Positions 16,801-24,793 are shown, numbered from the stretch's first letter. The stretch is 39,415 nucleotides of DNA from Minisyncoccota bacterium (GCA_018062425.1 JAGOSH010000007.1:1-39415); one strand, 5' to 3'. Numbers and translations: made by a program. The notes: a model not told the origin generated them from the letters alone.

Positions 16801-17384
16801 CTCCTTTTTCAGCAGAAGATATTTGGTTGAAATTACGAAATGAAACAGATGCGGAATCTGTGCACCTAGCTTCGTGGCCAGAATTAAAGAAGCTAGAAAA
16901 CAAAGAAGTTCTAGACAGTATGCAAAGTGTTCGTGATTACGTAGCTGTTGGACATATGGGGCGCCAGAAATTAAAGTTTCCTGTACGGCAACCACTTGCA
17001 AGTTTCTTTGTTCCAATAATCCCATTTCAAGATTATATAGAGATACTAAAAGATGAGTTAAATGTAAAAGAAATAAAAACATCAGTAAAACAAGGAGAAA
17101 TAGATATATACTTTGATGAAACGATAACCCCAGAACTCAAACAAGAAGGGGACTACCGCGAGCTGGTGCGGGGAATTCAAGATATGAGAAAGGCTATGGG
17201 GCTAGTGCCTAGCGATGTTGTGCAGTTACTAGTCTTTACGAATGTCGCTGGTGAAGAGTTGATAAATAAATTCAAAACAGAATTGCTAAAAGTTGTGGGT
17301 GCAAGTTCTGTAGAATTCGCAGACAATGATGGCACCGAGATAAAGGTGGACGAATTAGTGTTTAAGGTTAAATTGAACAAATAG
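13836..17384 (+). CDS. ileS: Isoleucyl-tRNA synthetase with inserted histidine-phosphatase domain
   Basis: An 1182-residue protein, longer than usual because of one insertion. IleRS parts: the HIGH equivalent ALHHLEAR (H58, H59), WDTHGLPVE, the editing-domain segments AWTTTPWTLPGN and GTGVVHTAVMYGQDDF, RYWGTPLPVW, then WFDSGAMPFAQ, KKMSKSIGN (about 831-835) and a C-terminal anticodon-binding region. The catalytic core is of the eukaryal-like type. Between VWLASDGEKFVV (about 510) and DLHRPYIDE (about 727) lies a complete histidine-phosphatase fold: FVMRHGQTDNN (RHG at 533-535), SPFNRTRETT, LGEMQVLSYEG and VLIVTHGGPAW (H675), the full catalytic set. It is preceded by the T-box, so expression responds to uncharged tRNA-Ile. 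The insert's substrate is unknown. Confidence 0.97.
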   Translation: MEEKNNKSEAALREEKVLEFWLENKVFEKSMSADSSHPKGEFVFYEGPPTANAKPALHHLEARAFKDVIPRYKTMQGFHVRRKGGWDTHGLPVELQVEKKLGLNSKKAIEEYGIAKFNSECRENVWEHIGEWTKFTERIGYWVDKENPYITYDNSYIESLWNVVKTVDDKKLLYKDYKVLPWCPRCGTALSSHELAQGYEDVKDLSVYVKFKVKGQENTYILAWTTTPWTLPGNVALAVGKDIEYVKVKVDYGNDIVETGTVENGVNKNQTLIKSGTYILAKARIGLIVGKYENIGEMKGSDLVDLEYEPLFPYMADTISDTEKEKLENKAYRVYAADFVTTEDGTGVVHTAVMYGQDDFVLGTQVGLPKHHLVNLEGKFVKGTGFLEGRFVKEKDENGKPTLAVDIINYLTEKNLFFKKENYEHSYPHCWRCKTALIYYARDSWYIRMSDPKVKEEMISQNKEINWEPSHIRDGRFGEWLREIKDWAVSRERYWGTPLPVWLASDGEKFVVDSLDTLKKYSKKSGNKYFVMRHGQTDNNVKNLVSTMKNSGSHLTEEGKSKTKESVESLKNKGINLIITSPFNRTRETTAIVKEVLGLKDDQIVEDERLGEMQVLSYEGRTWDEYHNENQKTTDNFDKAHAGDESYKDIKRRVMEFVFETEAKYKDKNVLIVTHGGPAWLLASGALMLDVEKTLDMISEKDGYHYLSNSEVQELDFFAFPHNVNYELDLHRPYIDEVVLEKEGKEFVRTKEVMDCWFDSGAMPFAQDHYPFENKEFVDGPGYPADYISEAIDQTRGWFYTLHAVGILMGRGKAYKNVICLGHLLDEKGKKMSKSIGNIVDPWFMMDKYGVDTLRLWMYSVNQPGEAKNFDEKTVNILNQQVFGLLYNVLAFYELYRDQKLEGSEEVKSENILDVWILAKLAELNNLAVSNLDNYKVLEPTRAMREFIGDLSTWYLRRSRERIKEGEVEAKKTLYFVLKNFVKIMAPFAPFSAEDIWLKLRNETDAESVHLASWPELKKLENKEVLDSMQSVRDYVAVGHMGRQKLKFPVRQPLASFFVPIIPFQDYIEILKDELNVKEIKTSVKQGEIDIYFDETITPELKQEGDYRELVRGIQDMRKAMGLVPSDVVQLLVFTNVAGEELINKFKTELLKVVGASSVEFADNDGTEIKVDELVFKVKLNK

Positions 17385-17385
17385 G

Positions 17386-18012
17386 ATGCAGAATAAAAAG
17401 TTAGTAATATTTGATTTCGACGGCGTGCTCATCAACACAGCTGATCTGGCCTACGAGATACACAGAAATGTAAACCCTCATTTTACTTTTTAGCAATACA
17501 AAGACATCTCGAACGGAAACTTTCATGAGAAATGGCCTGAAGCCAAAGAGAAATTTAATTTGGTTGAGATGGGTCATGATGAATTCTTTAAACAGTACGA
17601 AGAAGGTATTTTCAGATACACCATTGAGGATGTTTTACACGACGCGATTCTTCATCTGGCTGACAAATATACACTTGTTATTGTGACTTCAAGTAGTGGC
17701 CCGGTTGTAACGAATTTCATAAACAAAGAAAATTTGACTGGTTGTTTCGCAGAGATACAAGGCTACGAAGTTCATAAAAGCAAGGTGGTAAAGATCAGGT
17801 CCTTGCTCGAAAAATATGAACTTCCACCCAACCAGGCCGTGTTCATAACCGATACACTAGGGGACATAGAGGAAGGCAATGCTTGTGGTGTGCCAGTTGT
17901 CGCTGAGACTTGGGGTATGCATGACTACGAACTATTACAGTCGGGTAACCCTGCGGTTATCATCGACGACCCGCGCAAACTCGTACCCGCGATAGAAAAG
18001 ATATTGTGTTAA
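17386..18012 (+). pseudogene. HAD-superfamily hydrolase broken by in-frame TAG
   Basis: Starting at ATG 17386, one base after ileS, the frame reads MQNKKLVIFDFDGVLINTAD (HAD motif I, D10/D12), runs 35 codons, then has TAG at 17491-17493 and continues in the same frame to 18012 as a normal HAD hydrolase: VTSSSGPVV (motif II), HKSKVVKIRSLL (motif III lysine) and ITDTLGDIEEG (motif IV). Full length would be 208 codons. The only break is the amber codon, at a place (HFTF-TAG-QYKD) where one base change (for example GAG or CAG to TAG) would explain it. TAG ends other genes here, so it is not recoded. The downstream part could start at 17560, but without motif I it could not be active. Confidence 0.85.
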
Positions 18013-18015
18013 AAT
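18007..18015 (+). promoter_or_regulatory. extended -10 promoter of the SGNH hydrolase gene
   Basis: TGT TAAAAT overlaps the stop of the HAD gene. The gap to ATG 18031 is 15 bases, longer than elsewhere, so a short leader of about 8 bases is expected. Confidence 0.45.
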
Positions 18016-18030
18016 AGATAGCATATTGCT

Positions 18031-18693
18031 ATGAACACAAACCCCGAAGCAAAACGAATATTGGTTTACGGGGATTCTTTAACCTTCGGTTTTGCTGGTA
18101 TTGGAAATCCGGAGGGAGATAAATTCCCAAGTGATAAAAGGTTTACTGGGGTAATGCAAACCGAACTAGGTTCGGACTACGAGGTAATAGAGGAAGGGTT
18201 AAGGGGCAGAACTGTTTCCGGAGAAAATGCTTTTTTCCCGCACAGAAATGGTCTGGAACAATTCGGTCCCATATTCGCGAGTCATTTACCTGTTGATTTG
18301 GTTGTATTTTCGCTTGGAACAAACGATGCCAATAGTGGCTCGGACAAAAAACCAGAAGAAATACCAAGCGACTTTAGCAAATATACAGAAATCATGGAAT
18401 TCTGGTGTAAGGGTTTTGGTTTCCCAATGCCCAAGGTTTTGCTCGTGGCTCCTCCTATTGTGGAAGAAGAATTTTCTTACAAAATATTTAAAGACATATT
18501 CAAAGGTGCAAAAGAAAAGTCGTTAACATTTTCTGAATCATACAAAAGCTTTGCAACGAAAAATAACTGGCATTTTCTTGATAGTGGGGAATTCATAAAA
18601 CCTGGCGAAATAGATGGAATACATTTAGATCAAGAATCTAATAAAATACTCGGTATAAAAATTGCAGAACTTATAAAATCACTAGATTTATAG
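18031..18693 (+). CDS. SGNH/GDSL-type esterase
   Basis: A 220-residue protein with the SGNH blocks: YGDSLTFG (block I, nucleophile S16), EEGLRGRT (block II glycine), SLGTNDAN (block III asparagine) and DGIHLDQES near the end (block V, D and H). Such enzymes hydrolyse lipid, acetyl or aryl esters; the arrangement resembles lysophospholipase/arylesterase types. No signal peptide is seen, so it is probably cytoplasmic. recO begins at the next base, so the two are likely co-transcribed. Substrate unknown. Confidence 0.9.
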   Translation: MNTNPEAKRILVYGDSLTFGFAGIGNPEGDKFPSDKRFTGVMQTELGSDYEVIEEGLRGRTVSGENAFFPHRNGLEQFGPIFASHLPVDLVVFSLGTNDANSGSDKKPEEIPSDFSKYTEIMEFWCKGFGFPMPKVLLVAPPIVEEEFSYKIFKDIFKGAKEKSLTFSESYKSFATKNNWHFLDSGEFIKPGEIDGIHLDQESNKILGIKIAELIKSLDL

Positions 18694-19275
18694 ATGCACC
18701 ACATTTACCACACACAGGCGATAATTTTGGGTAGCAGACATGTCGGGGAGACGGGGAAGGGATTTTACCTTTTTACTCCGGACTTTGGTTTGGTTTATGC
18801 CAGGGCTCAGGGTATACGTAAACTCGCTTCACGTCTGCGCTATGTGTTGTCGGATTATGCCTATGTCAAAGTAGACCTGGTTCGTGGACGGGATGTGTGG
18901 CGCATCACCAGTGCCTCGAAAACAAACAGTCTAGAAAATATTGCAAACAATCCAAAACTGCTACCGACCATGGTAAATCTGTCCAGGCTTCTGTATCGAC
19001 TACTTCGTGGTGAAGAACCGAACGAAGCACTTTTTTCTGATTTGTTGCAAGGACTCTATGTGCTGGAGAAAAAAGAAGACAGGGAAGAAATAGCAAATCT
19101 AGAGATCGTCTTGGTGCTTCGACTGCTCGGTAACTTAGGTTACATCGGGGAACATGCTGCGCTCGACAAATTGGTAAAATCTCCGTTTGAAGAAAACTTG
19201 ATATATGAAATGGTAAATCACAAAAAGGGCGCCGTCAGGGAGATAAACCGTGCTCTACGCGAGACGCATTTATGA
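18694..19275 (+). CDS. recO: DNA repair protein RecO
   Basis: A 193-residue protein, shorter than usual (about 240). The OB-fold start HTQAIILGSRHVGETGKGFYLFTPDFGL...ARGIRK-like segment is characteristic. RecO loads RecA on SSB-coated DNA together with RecR. The zinc-finger cysteines of some RecO proteins are not seen. It follows the SGNH gene without a gap and ends three bases before the promoter of the next gene. Function as a recombination mediator is inferred from the family. Confidence 0.9.
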   Translation: MHHIYHTQAIILGSRHVGETGKGFYLFTPDFGLVYARAQGIRKLASRLRYVLSDYAYVKVDLVRGRDVWRITSASKTNSLENIANNPKLLPTMVNLSRLLYRLLRGEEPNEALFSDLLQGLYVLEKKEDREEIANLEIVLVLRLLGNLGYIGEHAALDKLVKSPFEENLIYEMVNHKKGAVREINRALRETHL

Positions 19276-19281
19276 TATAAT
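19273..19281 (+). promoter_or_regulatory. extended -10 promoter of the 19288 gene
   Basis: TGA TATAAT followed by six bases (CTACCA) and ATG at 19288. A near-perfect example of the window's leaderless-type start. Confidence 0.7.
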
Positions 19282-19287
19282 CTACCA

Positions 19288-21201
19288 ATGGCGTTAGAGG
19301 ACAAAGACAGACTAAGTAAAATAGAAGACTTGAAAAGTAAATTATTTAGCCGAGGTTACACCCCCAGGGTTGAACATTATGATACTCACCGGCATCGCAC
19401 AGATATTCCTCCAGAAACATGGACCCACGAAGATATAAAAAAAGAAAAACCCAGTATGAAAACTTCTTTGTTTAAAAAATTTTTTATCTTTTCTCTGATA
19501 TTTTTTGGGCTTTCAACACTGTACGTGCTTTTTAACTTTTTCGAAGGAGGAAACAATGTATCCAATGACAATATTGAGATATCTGTTTTAGGTAATGCTT
19601 TTACAAACGGGGGAGAGGACTTACCTCTTATTGTTGAAATTTCAAACAGGAACAACGTCGCGCTTGAACTCGTCGACCTTGTCGTAGAGTCCCCACGTGG
19701 TTCCGAATCAAGCAACAACAACACCGAAAGGCAGAGGATATCGCTCGGCTCGATACCGTCCGGCGGATCTAGGAGCGAAAATGTAATAGTTCGACTTTTT
19801 GGTGAACAGGGGTCTTTGAATAAAGTACGTATTTCTATCGAATACCGGGTTCCAGGATCGAATGCTATCTTTGTAAAGGAGAAACCTTATGAAGTTACTA
19901 TCGAATCAACCCCACTCAATCTGACCATCGAAGCTCCGAGCGAAGTGCCTCCAAACCAAGACGTAACTCTAAAGATCAAGGCCGAAATCAATTCAGAGAG
20001 AAGGGCCGAGAACATGATTATAAAAGTAGACTACCCACCTGGTTTTCAGTTTACCTCGGCTACACCAGCACCGAGCCTTGGAAACAACGTTTTTGAACTC
20101 GGTACCCTCGAACCAGGAACAGAATACCAGATAGCCATATTGGGTAAAATGGTAGATGTGTGGAACGGCGAACAAAAAGTTTTCAAAGTATGGAGTGGTT
20201 CACAATCCAGAACAGAGAAGTCAGAAATCGATGTTGTTTTCAACTCACTCCTGTATACCATGCTCATCAACAAGCCTTTCGTAGAGTCTAGTATTTTTGT
20301 AAACGGGGTTTATTCCAAAGAGTACGCTATAAATTCTGGGGCACCAATCTCGGGTGAGATTCGTTGGGCTAACAACTTGGACACCAAGGTAAACGACATG
20401 GAAATCAGACTCAAACTCTCTGGTAACGCTATGAATCGAAAAAGCATCAAAGCTGCAAAAGGTTTCTATAACTCACTCGAAGACACTATCGTCTGGGATA
20501 AAAATACCGATCCACAATTTGCCGAGGTAGAACCCGGAGAGTCTGGCTTGGTTACATTTTCGGTAGCGTCCAAACAACTCTACAGTTCGGCGGACGGTAT
20601 ATTGAACCAACCGACAATAAATCTCTACGCATCAATATCTGGTAAACAAGCAGTTGCCAACAACGTAGCTAAAAAGATTGAAAGCAATGAAACAAAAATA
20701 GTAAAGATTATTTCTGATGTGGGCTTTGCGAACAAGCTTCTCTACTATACTGGTCCATTTACTAATACCGGTCCGATACCTCCGAGAGTTGAATCCGAGA
20801 CCACCTATACTGTGGTTTGGAATGTCACCAACACTGCGAACGTAGTTCGTAATGCAAAAGTCCGAGCGAGCCTGCCTTCTTGGGTTAATTTTGTCGGAAC
20901 TATTTCACCCGCGGATGCAAACCTGACCTACAATGCTAGCACCAAAGAAGTTACTTGGAATGTGGGTACACTTGTGCGGGGAGCGGGACTCGGCAACGCC
21001 GGACCCGAGGCTGCTTTCCAGATAACCTTTACTCCGTCACTTTCTCAGCTCGACGAAACTCCGATTTTGATAAATGACGCTGTTTTGACGGGGCATGATG
21101 ATTTTGCTAATGTGGACGTGAGGGTGAACCGATCGTCGCTAAACACCAAACTGCCGAGCGATGCATCCTTTGATTATAAAAACGCCCGGGTTGTAGAATA
21201 A
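19288..21201 (+). CDS. Membrane-anchored surface protein with repeated beta-sandwich (DUF11/CARDB-like) domains
   Basis: A 637-residue protein with a short charged cytoplasmic N-terminus (about 1-61), one hydrophobic membrane segment (about 62-83) and a long extracellular region. The outer part looks like repeated immunoglobulin-like beta-sandwiches: ISVLGNAFTNGGEDLPLIVEISNRN, LTIEAPSEVPPNQDVTLK, then a DUF11-like end with TVVWNVTNTANVVRNAKVRASLPSWVNF...VTWNVGTLVRG. This is typical of cell-envelope proteins of ultra-small bacteria whose role may be surface structure or adhesion. Not recognised beyond the fold type. It stands behind its own promoter and is followed four bases later by glyS. 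Confidence 0.85.
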   Translation: MALEDKDRLSKIEDLKSKLFSRGYTPRVEHYDTHRHRTDIPPETWTHEDIKKEKPSMKTSLFKKFFIFSLIFFGLSTLYVLFNFFEGGNNVSNDNIEISVLGNAFTNGGEDLPLIVEISNRNNVALELVDLVVESPRGSESSNNNTERQRISLGSIPSGGSRSENVIVRLFGEQGSLNKVRISIEYRVPGSNAIFVKEKPYEVTIESTPLNLTIEAPSEVPPNQDVTLKIKAEINSERRAENMIIKVDYPPGFQFTSATPAPSLGNNVFELGTLEPGTEYQIAILGKMVDVWNGEQKVFKVWSGSQSRTEKSEIDVVFNSLLYTMLINKPFVESSIFVNGVYSKEYAINSGAPISGEIRWANNLDTKVNDMEIRLKLSGNAMNRKSIKAAKGFYNSLEDTIVWDKNTDPQFAEVEPGESGLVTFSVASKQLYSSADGILNQPTINLYASISGKQAVANNVAKKIESNETKIVKIISDVGFANKLLYYTGPFTNTGPIPPRVESETTYTVVWNVTNTANVVRNAKVRASLPSWVNFVGTISPADANLTYNASTKEVTWNVGTLVRGAGLGNAGPEAAFQITFTPSLSQLDETPILINDAVLTGHDDFANVDVRVNRSSLNTKLPSDASFDYKNARVVE

Positions 21202-21205
21202 TATT

Positions 21206-22513
21206 ATGGAACAAGATAAAGATTTAATGGAAAAAGTAGTGAGCCTATGCAAGAGGCGTGGGTTTGTGTATCAAGGTTCGGAGATATATGGGGGACTAGC
21301 GGGTACTTTCGACTTCGGGCATTTCGGGGTAGCGCTTAAAAACAATATCAAAAACACTTGGTGGAAGAAATTCGTAGATGGACGAACTGATATGTACGGC
21401 GTGGATGCGGCGATACTGATGCGCCAAGAGGTCTGGCAGGCAACAGGACACGTGGCTAACTTTTCTGATCCGATGGTGGAATGTGAGAAATGCAAACGAA
21501 GATTCCGAGAAGACCAACTAGAAGATAAAGTGAAGTGTGCTGACTGCGTAGGAAAATTAGGCGAGGCAAAGCAATTCAACATGATGTTTCAAACGAAGGT
21601 TGGGGCAAGTGAAGACTCTAGTGCTATCTCATATCTTCGCCCAGAGACTGCGCAGGGTATGTTCGTAAATTTCAAAAACACAGTAGACGCTTTTCATCCA
21701 AAGCTTCCTTTTGGTATGGCGCAGATTGGTAAAGCATTTAGAAACGAGATAACCCCAAGAGACTTTATTTTCCGCCAGAGGGAATTCGAGCAGATGGAGA
21801 TAGAATATTTCGTTCGTCCGGATGCCTGGAGCGAATCTTTCGACATGTGGCTTAGCCAGATGCACGAATGGATAGAGGAGGTGGGTATCGATACAAGTAA
21901 AACCACTGACCTGCTTGTTTCAGATGAAGACAGAGCTTTCTATTCTAAAAAAACTATCGATATAGAATTCGAATATCCGTTCGGCAAGAAAGAGCTCTTT
22001 GGTCTCGCATACAGAACTGATTATGATTTGAATACACATAAACTGGAATACGTAGATGAGGAAAATGCTACAAAGATGGTACCTCATGTTATTGAACCTT
22101 CTTTTGGTCTCGACCGAGCATTTCTGGCTATACTTATTTCTGCATATGATGAGTCTGATCCAGAGCGTCCATTCCTAAAATTCAAGCCCAACATTGCACC
22201 GGTTATCTGTGCAGTATCTCCGTTACTCAAGAACAAGCCAGAGCTTGTAAACTATGCAAAAGATAATGTATACGCAATGTTAAAATCAGAATTCGGTCGT
22301 GTCATGTGGGACGACAATGGCAACATCGGTAAAAGATATCGCAGACAAGACGAGATAGGAACACCATATTGTATCGTTATAGATTTCGATACTTTAGGTG
22401 AAGAAAAACCTGAACTCAAGGATACAGTAACTGTCCGCGACCGGGATACTGGCACTCAAGAACGAGTCAAAGTTTCTGAACTTGTTTCTTTCTTGAAAGG
22501 AAAACTTAATTAA
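21206..22513 (+). CDS. glyS: Glycyl-tRNA synthetase, single-chain (alpha2) type
   Basis: A 435-residue class II synthetase of the alpha2 type found in archaea, eukaryotes and some bacteria, not the two-gene alpha2beta2 type. Evidence: LMEKVVSLCKRRGFVYQGSEIYGG, the class II motifs with FRNEITPRDFIFRQREFEQMEIEYF, a zinc-like CEKC...CADC pair at about 92-112, and the C-terminal anticodon domain ending with IGKRYRRQDEIGTPYCIVIDF. Slightly short for the family. It probably shares a transcript with the preceding surface protein, an odd functional pairing. Confidence 0.96.
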   Translation: MEQDKDLMEKVVSLCKRRGFVYQGSEIYGGLAGTFDFGHFGVALKNNIKNTWWKKFVDGRTDMYGVDAAILMRQEVWQATGHVANFSDPMVECEKCKRRFREDQLEDKVKCADCVGKLGEAKQFNMMFQTKVGASEDSSAISYLRPETAQGMFVNFKNTVDAFHPKLPFGMAQIGKAFRNEITPRDFIFRQREFEQMEIEYFVRPDAWSESFDMWLSQMHEWIEEVGIDTSKTTDLLVSDEDRAFYSKKTIDIEFEYPFGKKELFGLAYRTDYDLNTHKLEYVDEENATKMVPHVIEPSFGLDRAFLAILISAYDESDPERPFLKFKPNIAPVICAVSPLLKNKPELVNYAKDNVYAMLKSEFGRVMWDDNGNIGKRYRRQDEIGTPYCIVIDFDTLGEEKPELKDTVTVRDRDTGTQERVKVSELVSFLKGKLN

Positions 22514-22516
22514 TAT

Positions 22517-23341
22517 ATGTTTCAGCCTGATAAAGCTGCCATAGAGTCTAAAGAAAATAAAGCTGTAAAAGATTGTATACAACAATTGGTATTAGAACAT
22601 GAATATTTGGGTGACCCTAAGAACAAACAAGATTTGTATAAACAAATTCAATCCGATTGGCTGGCTTGGGTAGAAGAGAGAAAAATTACTGATGGATTAG
22701 ACCCAAATAATCAAGCTGATTACGTTCATGAATTGTTAGCAAGAGTTAGAAGATTTGTTGGTGGATTTGGATCAAGCCCTAAATTATACAAGATTCTTTC
22801 TAAGGATACTCATAGGCTTGATTGTTTAAGTGGTTCAATGGTCATCGGTTCAATACTTGAAAAATCAAATATCCAATTTTCCTATGTTAGTCCAGTAGGG
22901 CACATAGCGCTTCTGGTAAAGATAGATGGAAATAATTTTTATGTTGATGTGGGTTCAAATAAATTTTTTGAGATGAAAGAAGAATTTATTGATCGGACTG
23001 AATCGGGTAAAGATTTCGACACCGTTTTCTTTAAAGAAGGAATCGGTCGTGGATATAGTTTTTTTGCCGTCTATAAAAATCCAGAAGATGTATTAGGCAG
23101 TGTTTTTGGTAACATCGTTGTTTTAGATGAAGTATTGAAAGGAGACACAAGTAACGCTTCGTCAAATCCAAGACAACAAATAGCAGCTGCTGATTCCATA
23201 AAGAATGAGATTCAAAAAGTAGATTTCAAAAACCTACGTTCTTATTTAAACCAATTCCCAGATTTTAGAAAAACAAACAAGACACTTTGCGCAGCAGAGG
23301 TTGAAAGACTAAAGTCGATAGGATTTTATAACGAAGATTAG
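22517..23341 (+). CDS. Unknown protein with possible transglutaminase-like triad
   Basis: A 274-residue soluble protein. The centre has HRLDCLSGSMVIGSILEKSN (C103), SPVGHIALLVKI (H129) and NNFYVDVGSNK (D144): a Cys-His-Asp order and spacing like transglutaminase-type cysteine folds, including SirB1-like proteins. The rest is alpha-helical and charged. The identity as an active protease or transglutaminase is inference; a catalytically dead or binding role is possible. It starts three bases after glyS and its stop overlaps the lysA stop by four bases on the other strand. Composition is AT-rich. Confidence 0.75.
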   Translation: MFQPDKAAIESKENKAVKDCIQQLVLEHEYLGDPKNKQDLYKQIQSDWLAWVEERKITDGLDPNNQADYVHELLARVRRFVGGFGSSPKLYKILSKDTHRLDCLSGSMVIGSILEKSNIQFSYVSPVGHIALLVKIDGNNFYVDVGSNKFFEMKEEFIDRTESGKDFDTVFFKEGIGRGYSFFAVYKNPEDVLGSVFGNIVVLDEVLKGDTSNASSNPRQQIAAADSIKNEIQKVDFKNLRSYLNQFPDFRKTNKTLCAAEVERLKSIGFYNED

Positions 23342-24573
23342 ATAGTCCCTCTCAAAGTATCTTCAAATGCTTCCGCTTGGCGGATTATTTTTGTATCTCC
23401 GTTTTCACAGACCAGGATTTCCGCAGGGAGCAGTCGGCCGTTGTAACGGTAGCTCATACCGAAGCAATACGCACCGGCGTTGTGCATGATGACTATGTCA
23501 CCAATAGCGAGCTCGGGTAGGGGACGGCCTTTCCACCACAGGTCTGTCTGTTCGCAGATTTGGCCGGTGAGAAGAGTAGGTTTTTTCGGGAATTCCTTTT
23601 CGTTTTCTTTGCCGTCGATCGAGAGCGCATGGTATGCATCGTAGAGTATCACTCTAGGTACTATGTTCATTCCCAAATCGGTGCCCCAGATTTCTCTATA
23701 AGCATTTTTCTTGGCTTCTACTTTGCCTATGAGGTAGCCGGCGTTAGCCACGAAATACCTACCTGGTTCCATGACCACGCGAGGGTGAGGCATACCGTAT
23801 TCGTTACACTTTGCTTCTATGGCTTCTACGATTCCGGTAACCGCGGCGTCGAGGTCGAGCTCGGATTCTTCTGGCTCATAAGCTATACCGAGCCCACCTC
23901 CCAAATCTACAAATTCAAAATCAATAGCTAGTTCTTTTTTTATTTTGCCGATGACATCAAAAAGCCTCAAGGTTATTTCCTTGAAATATGAGGCATCAGT
24001 CACACAACTACCCGCCATCATGTGGATACCAAATCTTTTTATTCCAGCTTCTTTAGCCTGCCTGTAGGCTTCGACTGCTTGGTCCATGTGTATGCCGAAT
24101 TTTGCCTCCGGTCCGCCAGTGATATCAAAGTGCCCGACATTACTTTTACCTATTCCTGGATTAATACGAAACGAAAGCACTTCTGGTTGACCGAAAGCTA
24201 GTACACGGGGGAGTAGGGAAACATCATCCAGGTTGAAAAGCACATTATTTTCTATACCTGTCTTTATGTCTTCATCTCCGAGAAAATTACCAGAGAATAT
24301 TATGTCAGAGCCAGAAAGTCCCAGGTGTTTTGCCAGAAGGATTTCATTTGCACTTGAGGCGTCGATGCCGGCACCTTCGTTAAGCAACATTTTTACAATA
24401 CTTGGATTGTTGTTGGCCTTTACTGCATAGTACAGTTTAAAGTTAGGATATTTAGAAGTGAAGGCTGTTTTTACTCTTCTAAAATTCTCCTTAATTTTCA
24501 ATTCGTCGTACACGAATATCGGTGTACCGTACCGTGCTGCTAAATCTCTGACCTCTACCTTGTTGATTTTCAT
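23338..24573 (-). CDS. lysA: Diaminopimelate decarboxylase
   Basis: A 411-residue PLP enzyme making lysine from meso-diaminopimelate, the last lysine step. Start MKINKVEVRDLAARYG at 24573 is preferred over an in-frame start at 24615 inside the upstream terminator T-run. Signatures: LYYAVKANNNPS (K52 binds PLP), LSFRINPG, DLGGGLGIAYEPEE, EPGRYFVANAGYL, and the C-terminal NAGAYCFGMSYRYNGR. It is unusual for such small genomes to keep single amino acid biosynthetic steps. The gene is read from a leader with a lysine-rich peptide and a terminator, so lysine control is likely. Confidence 0.94.
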   Translation of the reverse strand: MKINKVEVRDLAARYGTPIFVYDELKIKENFRRVKTAFTSKYPNFKLYYAVKANNNPSIVKMLLNEGAGIDASSANEILLAKHLGLSGSDIIFSGNFLGDEDIKTGIENNVLFNLDDVSLLPRVLAFGQPEVLSFRINPGIGKSNVGHFDITGGPEAKFGIHMDQAVEAYRQAKEAGIKRFGIHMMAGSCVTDASYFKEITLRLFDVIGKIKKELAIDFEFVDLGGGLGIAYEPEESELDLDAAVTGIVEAIEAKCNEYGMPHPRVVMEPGRYFVANAGYLIGKVEAKKNAYREIWGTDLGMNIVPRVILYDAYHALSIDGKENEKEFPKKPTLLTGQICEQTDLWWKGRPLPELAIGDIVIMHNAGAYCFGMSYRYNGRLLPAEILVCENGDTKIIRQAEAFEDTLRGTI

Positions 24574-24600
24574 GATTCTTGTATCATTGATTAATTTATT

Positions 24601-24630
24601 AAAATAAAAAAACATCCGGTGTGGATGCTT
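24601..24630 (-). terminator. Attenuator terminator upstream of lysA
   Basis: On the minus strand AAGCATCC-ACACC-GGATGTTT forms an eight-pair stem (one G-U) with the GGATG end followed by T7-A-T4. It lies 28 bases before lysA. It competes with an antiterminator: AAAGCATC (24631-24624) pairs with GATGCTTT (24680-24673) in the leader ORF. Confidence 0.75.
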
Positions 24631-24664
24631 TGCCTAGTAACTAATTACGTAAAGTAAATCAAGA

Positions 24665-24733
24665 CTAAGACAAAAGCATCGCGCCACGCTTGGCGTCCTT
24701 CTTTGTCTTCTTTGCCTTGATAACTATAAACAT
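24665..24733 (-). CDS. Lysine-rich leader peptide of lysA
   Basis: A 22-codon ORF on the minus strand from ATG 24733 to TAG, encoding a peptide with six lysines, all AAG, grouped in KAKKTKKDAKR (positions 6-16). It ends GAMLLS. A promoter lies seven bases before the ATG, and a terminator hairpin follows before lysA. Inside the ORF AAGACAAA (24709-24702) pairs with TTTGTCTT (24674-24667), enclosing CGCCA/TGGCG; this hairpin competes with an antiterminator that uses GATGCTTT (24680-24673). If ribosomes stall at the lysine codons, the first hairpin opens, the antiterminator forms and lysA is transcribed; if they do not, the terminator forms. Standard attenuation logic; function inferred. Confidence 0.8.
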   Translation of the reverse strand: MFIVIKAKKTKKDAKRGAMLLS

Positions 24734-24740
24734 GTGTACA

Positions 24741-24748
24741 AGTATACA
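24741..24748 (-). promoter_or_regulatory. -10 promoter of the lysA leader
   Basis: On the minus strand TG is followed directly by TATACT, then seven bases and the leader ATG at 24733. It matches the leaderless-type spacing, so translation of the leader peptide could begin at once after initiation. Confidence 0.6.
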
Positions 24749-24784
24749 GTGTCTTCATTCAAAGTCAAACCACGTCGAATCTTG

Positions 24785-24793
24785 TGCTACAAT
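24785..24793 (+). promoter_or_regulatory. extended -10 promoter of the M16 peptidase gene
   Basis: TGC TACAAT followed by seven bases and ATG at 24801. The longer in-frame start at 24690 lies upstream of this promoter and runs antiparallel to the lysA leader, so it is rejected. Confidence 0.7.

Noticed and set aside
17491-17493. TAG recoded as an amino acid
   Set aside because: TAG is the true stop of ileS, sod, the CYTH gene and efp here, so the amber codon in the HAD gene is a break.
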